64,000 nt of DNA from Tropicimonas sp. IMCC34011 (GTDB taxonomy: Bacteria > Pseudomonadota > Alphaproteobacteria > Rhodobacterales > Rhodobacteraceae), in the NCBI RefSeq assembly GCF_003390865.1, contig NZ_QMEJ01000001.1, forward strand, positions 1-64,000. Reading direction: 5' to 3'. Position numbers and translations under genes: made by a program. Positions 26,384 through 34,335 of this stretch are shown here, piece by piece (positions within the stretch are counted from its first letter, which is position 1; each line of letters opens with the position of its first letter). The notes below the pieces were generated by a model. That model was not told the origin of the DNA. It made no database searches and saw only the letters and a list, made by a program, of their open reading frames with translations.

Positions 26384-26743
26384 CCCGGAGGTATTTCCGC
26401 AAGGCACTGAAATCGCGGTCCTTTTCCGGAGCGACTCTCGTGCGACTCCGCAGTGTGACAGCACCTGTGCCGTACTCTGTGCCAGATGGCAAGACGTCTT
26501 CGTGCCAAGCAGACCGCGCCGGGAAGTCGCCTCGGCTTTCGGAATAACATGGGCCATGCGCGGCTCGTCTTTCGGGTGGCCGCCAAGTCGTCCGGAGCGG
26601 CGCGCATCGGGATGCGAAGCTCCATGCACGCCTCGGATGACGCTCCTGCTCGCGGTCTTGCAAAGGACCACGATCTTTTCGACGAGACTTCCTTCGTCGC
26701 CGACCAAACCGGCCAATCTTGCTTTCAGACAAGGAGGCTACAC
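26384..26743. other. Non-coding left end of element B
   Basis: 360 bp between the att repeat and the first gene. Frames open on both strands, but none has a ribosome binding site or protein character. Only the AAGGAG at 26731-26736 for the next gene stands out. Confidence 0.45.
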
Positions 26744-27082
26744 ATGATGAACACCGACAGGCGACCCGAACATCTGGGCTGGATCGAAGTCGCGCTCCAG
26801 GCGGCCCACCCTGACCTGCCCAACCTGGGGATTGCCGGGCAAGTGCACTACGGGCCACCCGACCACTTTGCGTTCATACACGTCTTCGGAGTCGACGGCG
26901 ATCGCGCCCGGCGCCGACAGGTCCGCGCCGAGGCGAGCGCTCTGCTGCGGTGCCTCGGATACGCCGTCGCGATCGAGCCCGGCCGCGACGTCTTCGATGT
27001 GTCGCCGGACCGCCCGGTCTCCGCGCATGATCGTCTGGGGATGCTCCGCTGCCTCCATGCCGCCTACGGCCTTGGAGGCTGA
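26744..27082 (+). CDS. Hypothetical protein, element B
   Basis: This 112-aa protein starts at an ATG (or the next one at 26747) preceded by AAGGAGG. The frame continues upstream, but that part is implausible. The protein has a compact soluble look: LGWIEVALQAAHPDLPNLGI, then VDGDRARRRQVRAEASALLR and a repeated helix at the end. The pattern resembles two similar halves of about 45 residues, but I cannot name a family. It is followed by another small gene on the same strand. Confidence 0.6.
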   Translation: MMNTDRRPEHLGWIEVALQAAHPDLPNLGIAGQVHYGPPDHFAFIHVFGVDGDRARRRQVRAEASALLRCLGYAVAIEPGRDVFDVSPDRPVSAHDRLGMLRCLHAAYGLGG

Positions 27083-27189
27083 CGCGCAGTCTTCGGCTCC
27101 CTCTTGACGGCCGCGGCGGTGTTCTCGCCGTCCCATCCGATGCGGCCATCGGGCAATTTGTCCCGGACTTTCCGATCGTGGAGGTTCGC

Positions 27190-27591
27190 ATGAACTCGAT
27201 CGTCTTCACACACGTCCACAGGCCGTGGGCTACCGCAGATGTGCTTGAGGTGGCGCTTCACCGCCTCGGAGCGTGGCTCGATGAAGAGCGGGATACACTG
27301 GGACGCGTGCTCGCCCAGGCTGGCCGGAGAAGCGCCTCAGACCTTCTCGAGTCGCTGGATCAGCTGCATCTCGATCCGGGCGCGACATCACGGCATCTGC
27401 GCGAACTGCTGGAGGACGCAAGGAGCTGGCTCTCGACACTGCTCGACGTGGTGAGCCACATCCCCTCCCGATGCCGCCTGGAGACGGCATGGGGACTGCC
27501 CGGACCAGCGTCCTTCGACACGCACCTGCGTTGGAGTGCAGCGCGGCTCACGGACATCCTCGCGACGCTCGACAGAGCGCTGGACGACTGA
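27190..27591 (+). CDS. Hypothetical helical protein, element B
   Basis: This 133-aa protein has an ATG at 27190 with TGGAGG upstream. It is almost entirely helical, with regular Leu/Ala/Arg spacing (ADVLEVALHRLGAWLDEERD, SASDLLESLDQLHLD, LRELLEDARSWLSTLLDVVS). There is no signal peptide and no recognised family. A hairpin follows its stop (27598-27629). It may form a short operon with the gene at 26744. Confidence 0.6.
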   Translation: MNSIVFTHVHRPWATADVLEVALHRLGAWLDEERDTLGRVLAQAGRRSASDLLESLDQLHLDPGATSRHLRELLEDARSWLSTLLDVVSHIPSRCRLETAWGLPGPASFDTHLRWSAARLTDILATLDRALDD

Positions 27592-27597
27592 AGCAGC

Positions 27598-27629
27598 TCA
27601 AGGGCCCGGGCATCCGCTCGGGCCCCTTG
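27598..27629 (+). terminator. Hairpin after the hypothetical gene
   Basis: CAAGGGCCCG pairs with CGGGCCCCTTG around a 10-nt loop with one bulged C. It is GC-rich but lacks a clear U tract, so it is a probable, not certain, terminator. It lies 7 bp after the gene's stop. Confidence 0.4.
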
Positions 27630-27851
27630 GAGGGCTGTCACAAGGTTTTCGCACGCACATAGCTCAGGACGGCAGCAGCAGTGCGGTCAGTGTGCGATCG
27701 TCATCATGCTGTCGTGCAGCTATTGCGGGACTGTGAAAACGTCCTGCAAACGACACTGGATTTGGCCCATGGCATCTTGCTACCAATGTCAAAATGCCGA
27801 TCTCAAGGGTGCCTCGACGGCGTGCCCTGCTGCCAAAGAGGAGCGCATGTC

Positions 27852-28823
27852 GTGGGCGCCCGCGTATTCATCTCCTACAGCCATGTGGACGAGGCTCTCC
27901 GAGACGAGCTCGAGGTCCACCTCTCAATGCTGAAACGGCAAGGCCTCGTGGATGTGTGGCACGACCGCAGGCTCGTCGCCGGTGACCATCTCGACTGGAC
28001 GATTTTTCGGGAGCTCGATGAAGCGGACGTGATACTGCTCCTGGTCAGCCCGAACTTCCTGGCTTCGGATTACTGCTACAACATTGAGAAGGGGCGAGCG
28101 CTGGAGCGGCATCGTGAAGGCACTGCCCGCCTGATCTCCGTGATTCTTCGTCCATGCGACTGGACTCACACGGACCTCGCCCAGTTCCTGGTAGTTCCCA
28201 AAGACGCGAAGCCGGTGACGCAGTGGCCGGATCGCGACGAGGCATTCCTCGATGTCACCAAATCCATTCGAAGAGCTATCACTGAACTCGGGGCTGCCGG
28301 CAAGGAGAATGGGGAGCGCGAATACGTCAAGCAAGATCATGAAGCTGCGGCCGGTCGAGCTGACGTCGAAACCTTGCCGCGCTCTTCCAATCTTCGACTC
28401 AAGAAAGAGTTCTCGGAAGCGGACCGGGACGCCTTCCTGTTCGAGACATTCGAATATCTCGCCAAATTCTTCCAAGGTTCCCTTGAGGAACTTGGGGCTC
28501 GAAACGAGAGCATTGAAAGCCGCTTCCGACGGGTGGATGGCGACTGCTTCACGGCTACGATCTATCGGAATGGCGAGAAAGCGGCCGGTGGCACGATCCG
28601 GGTGGGCGGACTGTTCGGGTCCGGTATCACCTGGCTGGGAAACGACAGCGGACAGGCAAACACCCACAACGAAAGCCTGTCGGTCGGACACGATGACCAG
28701 AAGCTGTTTCTCACCGCGATGGGCATGCCCATGGGGGGCATCAACCGGGATTCGCATCTGACGCAGGAAGGCGCTGCCGAGTATCTATGGTCCCTCATGA
28801 TCGGCGCACTCCAGGGACACTGA
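27852..28823 (+). CDS. TIR-domain protein with unknown C-terminal domain
   Basis: The start chosen is GTG at 27852, eight bases after AAAGAGGAG. Earlier starts in the frame give an unstructured tail. Residues 1-135 are a TIR domain: VFISYSHVDEALRDELEVHL, the HDRRLVAGDHLDWTIFREL loop, and LLLVSPNFLASDYCYNIE, with E79 in the place of the NADase catalytic Glu. The C-terminal 150 residues (FEYLAKFFQGSLEEL, GGTIRVGGLFGSGITWLGND, then AAEYLWSLMIGAL) form a second domain I do not recognise. Bacterial TIR proteins often kill infected cells by NAD depletion after sensing phage. It lies 430 bp upstream of the four-gene operon, so it may belong to the same defence island without being part of the operon. 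The 323-aa length is normal. Confidence 0.8.
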   Translation: MGARVFISYSHVDEALRDELEVHLSMLKRQGLVDVWHDRRLVAGDHLDWTIFRELDEADVILLLVSPNFLASDYCYNIEKGRALERHREGTARLISVILRPCDWTHTDLAQFLVVPKDAKPVTQWPDRDEAFLDVTKSIRRAITELGAAGKENGEREYVKQDHEAAAGRADVETLPRSSNLRLKKEFSEADRDAFLFETFEYLAKFFQGSLEELGARNESIESRFRRVDGDCFTATIYRNGEKAAGGTIRVGGLFGSGITWLGNDSGQANTHNESLSVGHDDQKLFLTAMGMPMGGINRDSHLTQEGAAEYLWSLMIGALQGH

Positions 28824-28835
28824 AGGGGTTTGCGC

Positions 28836-28861
28836 CTCCACCGAAAGATGGCTCGGTGGAG
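28836..28861 (+). terminator. Stem-loop after the TIR gene
   Basis: CTCCACCGA (28836-28844) and TCGGTGGAG (28853-28861) form a perfect 9-bp stem with an 8-nt loop, 13 bp after the TIR stop. No U tract follows, so termination is plausible but unproven. It suggests the downstream operon has its own promoter. Confidence 0.45.
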
Positions 28862-29197
28862 AAGCTGCTCTGATGTCTGAGTTTAGTTGGACCGTTCCTT
28901 CCGGCGTGGAGATGGCGAGGACATCTGACAGCGTGCAGAGGATGTCGTCTCGGCCGCCGGGCATGCGAAGTTCCGGTGACCTACTCCCCGGATTGTCCTC
29001 GTTCAGAAGATAACTTTGTCCCGGGTTTGCTCTTTCTTTGACCGGATTGCATATTCCTGCGGGCCGATCTGACCAAGCTTTCCATGGCCATCGGGGAGGC
29101 GGCGGCGTGGGGGAGATTTCGGAGTTCCCTGGATTGGGATACTGTGAGCTGTGAAGGCGGAGCCACTGGCAGTGACCAACCAAGGCCATGAAAAGAC

Positions 29198-29203
29198 TAT
29201 AAT
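29198..29203 (+). promoter_or_regulatory. Candidate -10 box for the four-gene operon
   Basis: TATAAT at 29198-29203 is the best -10 match in the 395-bp gap between the TIR hairpin and the helicase gene. The -35 region (gtgacc at 29172-29177, 20-bp spacing) is poor, so an activator may be needed. It would give a leader of about 45 nt before the ATG at 29257. Nothing else distinctive is seen in the gap. Confidence 0.35.
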
Positions 29204-29256
29204 TGCCCGCAACGGTTCGGTTATGAAGCGATCGGGTGGAGGCAAGGCATAGAAGT

Positions 29257-32200
29257 ATGGACGTATTTTCGCTGAACCAGAAGGCGATCGAACGATATGA
29301 GAATTTCTCTCGATCCTTCGCCAACATCCTTTCCAAAGATCTCCAATCCGCGATCGATCAGGCCTACAACCAGCGCCGATATGTCCGCGAGCCTCTCGTC
29401 AGCCTGAATCCTCGTTTCAGGCCTGGAGCCTCGGTTGATGCGCGAGCTGCCGACGGAACAATTCTTGACGATACCGCGAAGGTCTTTCGACGCAATGATG
29501 GAGCCTCGATCGAGCTCTATGTGCATCAAGACCTTGCGCTCGGCATGGCGCAGTCGGGAAAGGGTTTTGTCGTTACGACTGGAACTGGCTCGGGCAAGTC
29601 GCTCTGTTTCTTCATCCCACTGATCGACGCTGCCATCCGAGCGCGCGCCGCGGGAGAAAAGCGCCGAACCCGCGCCATCATCATCTATCCGATGAATGCG
29701 CTCGCTAATTCCCAGCTCGAAGAAATCAATGGCTTTCTGCGTGACTCGGGGTTGAGCAATCCTCCTGTCGTCGAGAGATATACCGGGCAGGAATCCGAGG
29801 CTGATCGGGAACGGATCGCGGCCAATCCGCCAGACATCCTGCTGACCAACTTCATGATGCTGGAACTCCTGCTCACCCGGGCCGACCGGAAAGGACGCCA
29901 GGTCCTGGAGAACGCGCGTGGGCTCGACTGGCTCGTTCTTGACGAGTTGCACACCTATCGCGGCCGCCAGGGCGCCGACGTGGCAATGCTGGTTCGGCGC
30001 CTGCGGGATCGGCTGTCACCAGACCACTTGCGATGCATCGGTACCTCGGCCACCATGGCCTCGTCGGATGCGGTCTCCGAAGACCCGGCTACCGTCGTGG
30101 CGAATACGGCGACGATGATCTTCGGTGACCGGATCGAGCCTGAGGCCGTGATCGGCGAGACACTGGTGCGCGCCACCGAAGGACATGTGGATGGAGCTGA
30201 CTTGCAGAAGGCCATCCACACGCCCCTTGCCGCGCTGCCGGATGACAGTCTGAAGGTTGAACCGCTCGTCGTCTGGGCCGAAACCCGCATCGGCCTGACG
30301 GACGATCCGATCCCACAGCGCCGCAAGCCGCGCACCCTGAGCGAGGCGGCAGCGCAGCTTTCCGAGGAGTCCGGCGAGCCGGTGCCCGACTGCCTGGTCG
30401 CGCTCAAGCACGCGCTGTCCGTCGCCTCGATGCCGGAAACCCAGCGGGGAGGGCCATCGGACAGAGGCTTTCTGGCCTACAAGCTTCATCAGTATCTGTC
30501 CGGTCCCGACAGCCTGTATGCAACCCTCGGCCCGGAAGGTGGACGAACCATCCGGTTCGACAAGCAGAAGACAGACCCGAAAGCCGAGGCGCGACTGTTC
30601 GAGGTTCGCTTCTGCCGCAAGTGTGGGCAGGACTATCATCCCGTCCGGTCGGTACTGGATGGTACGGGGCGGCGATACGTTCCTCGCTCGATCGACGAAG
30701 AGCCGCTCGACGACGATGACGAAACCGGATTTCTGTGCCGTGCGGAAGGACTGCCCTTCGAGGGCGAGCAGGATCTTCCGTCGTCTTGGCTCGAGGAGAC
30801 GGCGAATGGCGCGACCCGGGTCAAGCGGACCTATCGCGAGCGGGTCCCGTTTCAGGTTTCGGTCGACTCCCAGGGCGTCGAAGGGTCCGGGCTCGGCATG
30901 TGGTTCATGAAGGGGAAGTTCTCTCTCTGCCTGCGCTGCGGAGACACCCCTCCGGGACAAGGCCGGGACCGCAACAGGTTGTCTGGCCTCTCCGCCGAGG
31001 GCCGATCCTCGGCAACGACGATTTTGAACTCGGTCGCCCTTGAGGAAATGGAGACGGCGCAGGCCGGGCGCAGCAAGCTGCTGACCTTTACCGACAACCG
31101 CCAGGATGCCGCCTTGCAGGCAGGGCACTTCAACGACCACGTCTTCGTCACCAAGCTGCGCGCCGCCATTTTCGCCGCCGTGCGTGACGCTGGCAGTGGC
31201 GGGCTGGCGGGCCGTGATTTCGGAGACGCCGTCCGGCGAGCTCTGGGCTATGCTTGGTCGAACGAGGACAGCCATGAGGAATGGCTTCGGGATGATGTCC
31301 GCGGACGCAAAGCGACCGAGGCCGAGGTCCTTTTGTCCCGGGTCATTGCGCATCGGGTCTGGACGGATCAACGCCGTGGCTGGCGTTTCACCAACCCCAA
31401 CCTCGAAGATCTCGAGCTCGTCCGGGTCGAGTACTCGATGCTTCCGGGACTTGCGGGTGAGGATGCCATCTTCGCCGGCGCGCCTGAAGCCCTCCGAAAT
31501 GCGTCGCCGGATATCCGCTTAAAGGCCTTGCGTATCCTCCTCGAACACATGCGGACCGGTCTCGCCATCGACGTCGAGGCGCTGGACCGGCAACGGTTCG
31601 AGGAAATTGCCGAGGAGTCGAGACGCTATCTCCAATCTCCCTGGGCCATCCACGAAAAGGAGCGCCCGCGCGAAGCCGCCTGGCTGATGCTCGAAGGCAC
31701 ATCGCGCGCCAACATCTCCCTGCGGGACGAAGGCATCGTGCTTCGCGGCAGTGCGCCGTCGGCCCTGGGCAAAGCTCTCGTGGACGAAAACCTATGGGGG
31801 CGTCGGCTGCGGCGAGCCGAGGTGACCGAGGTCATCGAAGCGCTTCTTCAGGCGACCGCCCATGACGACTACGCCTATATCCGGGCGCAGCGTACCCCCT
31901 TTGGCCCCATGGGATGGAAGCTCGATCCCGGTGCGCTGAAGCTCTGTGCCGTCACTGATCCTGTGGAGGATGGCGACAGAGGGGCACCACCCAACCGCTA
32001 TTTCCGGGACCTCTACGCCAGGGTTGCCGACAACATGCTGGCCAGGCGAGCGCCATTGCGCGGCCTCGAGGCGAGGGAGCATACGGCACAGGTGGACAAG
32101 GATCTCCGGCAGCACCGGGAGCGCCGGTTCCGGTTCGGTGAGGACGACCGGAAGCAGATGCGGGAGACGCCGCATGACAACGAAACCTCTCGGCGTCTGC

Positions 32201-34335
32201 CGTTGCTGGTCTGCTCGCCAACGATGGAACTCGGGGTCGACATCTCAACGCTCGAGCATGTGCACCTTCGCAATGTCCCACCAACGCCGGCCAACTACAC
32301 GCAGCGGGCCGGGCGCGCGGGCCGCGCCGGGCAGGCGGCACTGATCACCACCTATTGCGCCGCGCAAAGCCCGCATGACCAGTACTACTTCGCCGATCCG
32401 GGCCAGATGGTTGCGGGCTCGGTGCAGCCGCCGCTTCTCGATCTCGGCAATGAGGAGCTTGTCGTCTCCCATTGTCACGCGATCTGGTTGGCGGAATCCG
32501 GTATCGAACTCGCAGCGGCCATCGCCGAGGTGCTGGACCTCACCCAAGGCGACGGCAAGTATCCCCTCCGCGCCGACGTGGCGGCAGCTCTGTCGGTTCC
32601 CGACCTTGCCTCTCGGGCGGCAGAGCGCATGGTGGCCGTCCTCAGTCAGATTGCCGGCCGGCCCTTCGGACATGATCTCGCCGAAGTCACCGCGCGCAAC
32701 GCCTTCAAGAATTTCGACCAGGCGTTCGACTCGTGGAGGCGGCGGTTGAGTGCCGCCGAAGACCAGAGAGATCGCGGCTACCGGCTGTCGAAGAGTACCC
32801 AGGCAAGTGCCGAGGAAAGACGACAAGGCGATCGGTCCTACAACAGCGCTCGACGTCAAATCGAATTGCTCAAGAGCGGCAAGGACTCGAATTCGTCGGA
32901 CTTCTTCACCTACCGCTATCTGGCAACCGAGGGATTCCTGCCCGGGTACAATTTCCCGCGCCTGCCGCTCACAGCTTTCGTCCCTGGCGCCGAGCGTCGT
33001 GGCCGCGGCGACTTCCTGTCTCGGGCCCGCTTTCTGGCGATCTCTGAGTTCGGACCGGGGAGCATGATCTATCACGAGGGCCAGTCCTTCCGGGTGACGC
33101 GCGCAATGTTGCCACCCGAAGTGCGCGCAGGAGACGGAGGCGGGCTGAGTACGGAGGTACTGCTGCTCTGCCCGAACTGCGGTGCCATTCAAGCCTCCGA
33201 TGCACCCGAGCGCTGCGAGGGATGCGGCACCAGCCTTGCCGAACCCATTCGGCTCGATGGTGCGTTCCGGGTCGAGAATGTCGAGGCCGCTCCGTCGGAG
33301 CGCATTTCCGCCAATGACGAGGAGCGTCAGCGCCAAGGTTTCGACATTCAGACCGCCTTCGCATTCCAGGGCGAACCAGAGAGGGTCCGACTCCGTGATT
33401 GCGACGGCAAGGAGCTGGCGACGATCTCCTACGGTCCGCGGACCCGCATCGCCAGGATCAACAAGGGGCTGAGGCGCCGGCGTGACAAGGACCTCTACGG
33501 GTTCAAGATCGGAACCCACAGTGGCCGTTGGCGTGGTTCGGCGGGCGGTGATGAGATCGATCCGGATTCGCGTCCAAGTGCGGAGCCTGAGCAGACGGTT
33601 CTGCCGATGGTGGAGGATCGCAAGAATGCCATGCTCCTGGTGCCGACGCAGCAGTTGGAGGTTGAGGATGTCGCTACCCTACAAAGTGCGCTGGCACGCG
33701 GCCTTGAGCGGGTCTTTCGTCTGGAGGAGGGTGAGATCGCCGTCGATCCGGTTCCTGATCGCGAGGCGCGCAACGGCCTTCTCTTCTACGAGGCGTCCGA
33801 GGGGGGCGCCGGTGTGCTGTCGCGGATCTCGCGCCAGGAGGACCTACAAGCGGTTGTCAGGGCCGCTCTTGAAATCATGCATCTTGAAGAAGTTGGAGGT
33901 GAGTGGCGTGACCGTACCGACGCTCCGTGTGTGGAGGGCTGCTATCGCTGCATCCTGACCTATTTCAACCAGCCCGATCACGAACTGATTGATCGCCAGC
34001 GCGGAGATGCCCGTCGTTTCCTGGCCGACCTCTTGTCGGCCCAAGTCGAGGCGACTGCTCCGATCGGCAAACCGGTCTCGGTCGACACGCTGGCCACAGA
34101 CAGGCCTTGGGCAGACGCGGCACGCAGGTGGGGTATCGTACCGCCGGACCCGAAACCCGTCGTGCGGGGGGGCAAGAAAGCTCGAGCCTCGTGGAGCAAG
34201 TCCTATACCGCCGTGACCGACGACGCCGACCTCACCGAAGCGCTGTCGAACGAAGGCTATATCGTCCTTGGGGCGAGCGATCCGCCGGAAATGCTGCCAG
34301 AAGAACTGGCGCACATTGATAAGGTGACGCCATGA
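29257..34335 (+). CDS. Large DEAD/DEAH helicase with DUF1998-like C-terminus (defence operon gene 1)
   Basis: This 1,692-aa superfamily 2 helicase starts at ATG 29257, with GGAGGCAAGG upstream. A GTG at 29236 is an alternative. Walker A TTGTGSGKS lies near residue 108, the Walker B box LVLDELHTYRG near 229 and the SAT motif GTSATMASS near 262. The second RecA domain has MELGVDISTLEHVHLRNVPP and QRAGRAGRAGQ near 1000. Possible zinc sites are CRKCG near 453, CLRCG near 559 and CPNCG...CEGCG near 1305-1325. The C-terminal VEGCYRCILTYFNQPDH near 1560 is the DUF1998/MZB cysteine signature. This layout combines in one chain what DISARM splits into DrmA and DrmB, and also recalls DruE of Druantia. 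Its stop overlaps the next gene by 4 bp. Confidence 0.88.
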   Translation: MDVFSLNQKAIERYENFSRSFANILSKDLQSAIDQAYNQRRYVREPLVSLNPRFRPGASVDARAADGTILDDTAKVFRRNDGASIELYVHQDLALGMAQSGKGFVVTTGTGSGKSLCFFIPLIDAAIRARAAGEKRRTRAIIIYPMNALANSQLEEINGFLRDSGLSNPPVVERYTGQESEADRERIAANPPDILLTNFMMLELLLTRADRKGRQVLENARGLDWLVLDELHTYRGRQGADVAMLVRRLRDRLSPDHLRCIGTSATMASSDAVSEDPATVVANTATMIFGDRIEPEAVIGETLVRATEGHVDGADLQKAIHTPLAALPDDSLKVEPLVVWAETRIGLTDDPIPQRRKPRTLSEAAAQLSEESGEPVPDCLVALKHALSVASMPETQRGGPSDRGFLAYKLHQYLSGPDSLYATLGPEGGRTIRFDKQKTDPKAEARLFEVRFCRKCGQDYHPVRSVLDGTGRRYVPRSIDEEPLDDDDETGFLCRAEGLPFEGEQDLPSSWLEETANGATRVKRTYRERVPFQVSVDSQGVEGSGLGMWFMKGKFSLCLRCGDTPPGQGRDRNRLSGLSAEGRSSATTILNSVALEEMETAQAGRSKLLTFTDNRQDAALQAGHFNDHVFVTKLRAAIFAAVRDAGSGGLAGRDFGDAVRRALGYAWSNEDSHEEWLRDDVRGRKATEAEVLLSRVIAHRVWTDQRRGWRFTNPNLEDLELVRVEYSMLPGLAGEDAIFAGAPEALRNASPDIRLKALRILLEHMRTGLAIDVEALDRQRFEEIAEESRRYLQSPWAIHEKERPREAAWLMLEGTSRANISLRDEGIVLRGSAPSALGKALVDENLWGRRLRRAEVTEVIEALLQATAHDDYAYIRAQRTPFGPMGWKLDPGALKLCAVTDPVEDGDRGAPPNRYFRDLYARVADNMLARRAPLRGLEAREHTAQVDKDLRQHRERRFRFGEDDRKQMRETPHDNETSRRLPLLVCSPTMELGVDISTLEHVHLRNVPPTPANYTQRAGRAGRAGQAALITTYCAAQSPHDQYYFADPGQMVAGSVQPPLLDLGNEELVVSHCHAIWLAESGIELAAAIAEVLDLTQGDGKYPLRADVAAALSVPDLASRAAERMVAVLSQIAGRPFGHDLAEVTARNAFKNFDQAFDSWRRRLSAAEDQRDRGYRLSKSTQASAEERRQGDRSYNSARRQIELLKSGKDSNSSDFFTYRYLATEGFLPGYNFPRLPLTAFVPGAERRGRGDFLSRARFLAISEFGPGSMIYHEGQSFRVTRAMLPPEVRAGDGGGLSTEVLLLCPNCGAIQASDAPERCEGCGTSLAEPIRLDGAFRVENVEAAPSERISANDEERQRQGFDIQTAFAFQGEPERVRLRDCDGKELATISYGPRTRIARINKGLRRRRDKDLYGFKIGTHSGRWRGSAGGDEIDPDSRPSAEPEQTVLPMVEDRKNAMLLVPTQQLEVEDVATLQSALARGLERVFRLEEGEIAVDPVPDREARNGLLFYEASEGGAGVLSRISRQEDLQAVVRAALEIMHLEEVGGEWRDRTDAPCVEGCYRCILTYFNQPDHELIDRQRGDARRFLADLLSAQVEATAPIGKPVSVDTLATDRPWADAARRWGIVPPDPKPVVRGGKKARASWSKSYTAVTDDADLTEALSNEGYIVLGASDPPEMLPEELAHIDKVTP

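Noticed and set aside
29221-33519. Long minus-strand frames across the helicase gene
   Set aside because: No ribosome binding sites or domains. The plus-strand gene has clear helicase motifs along the same region.
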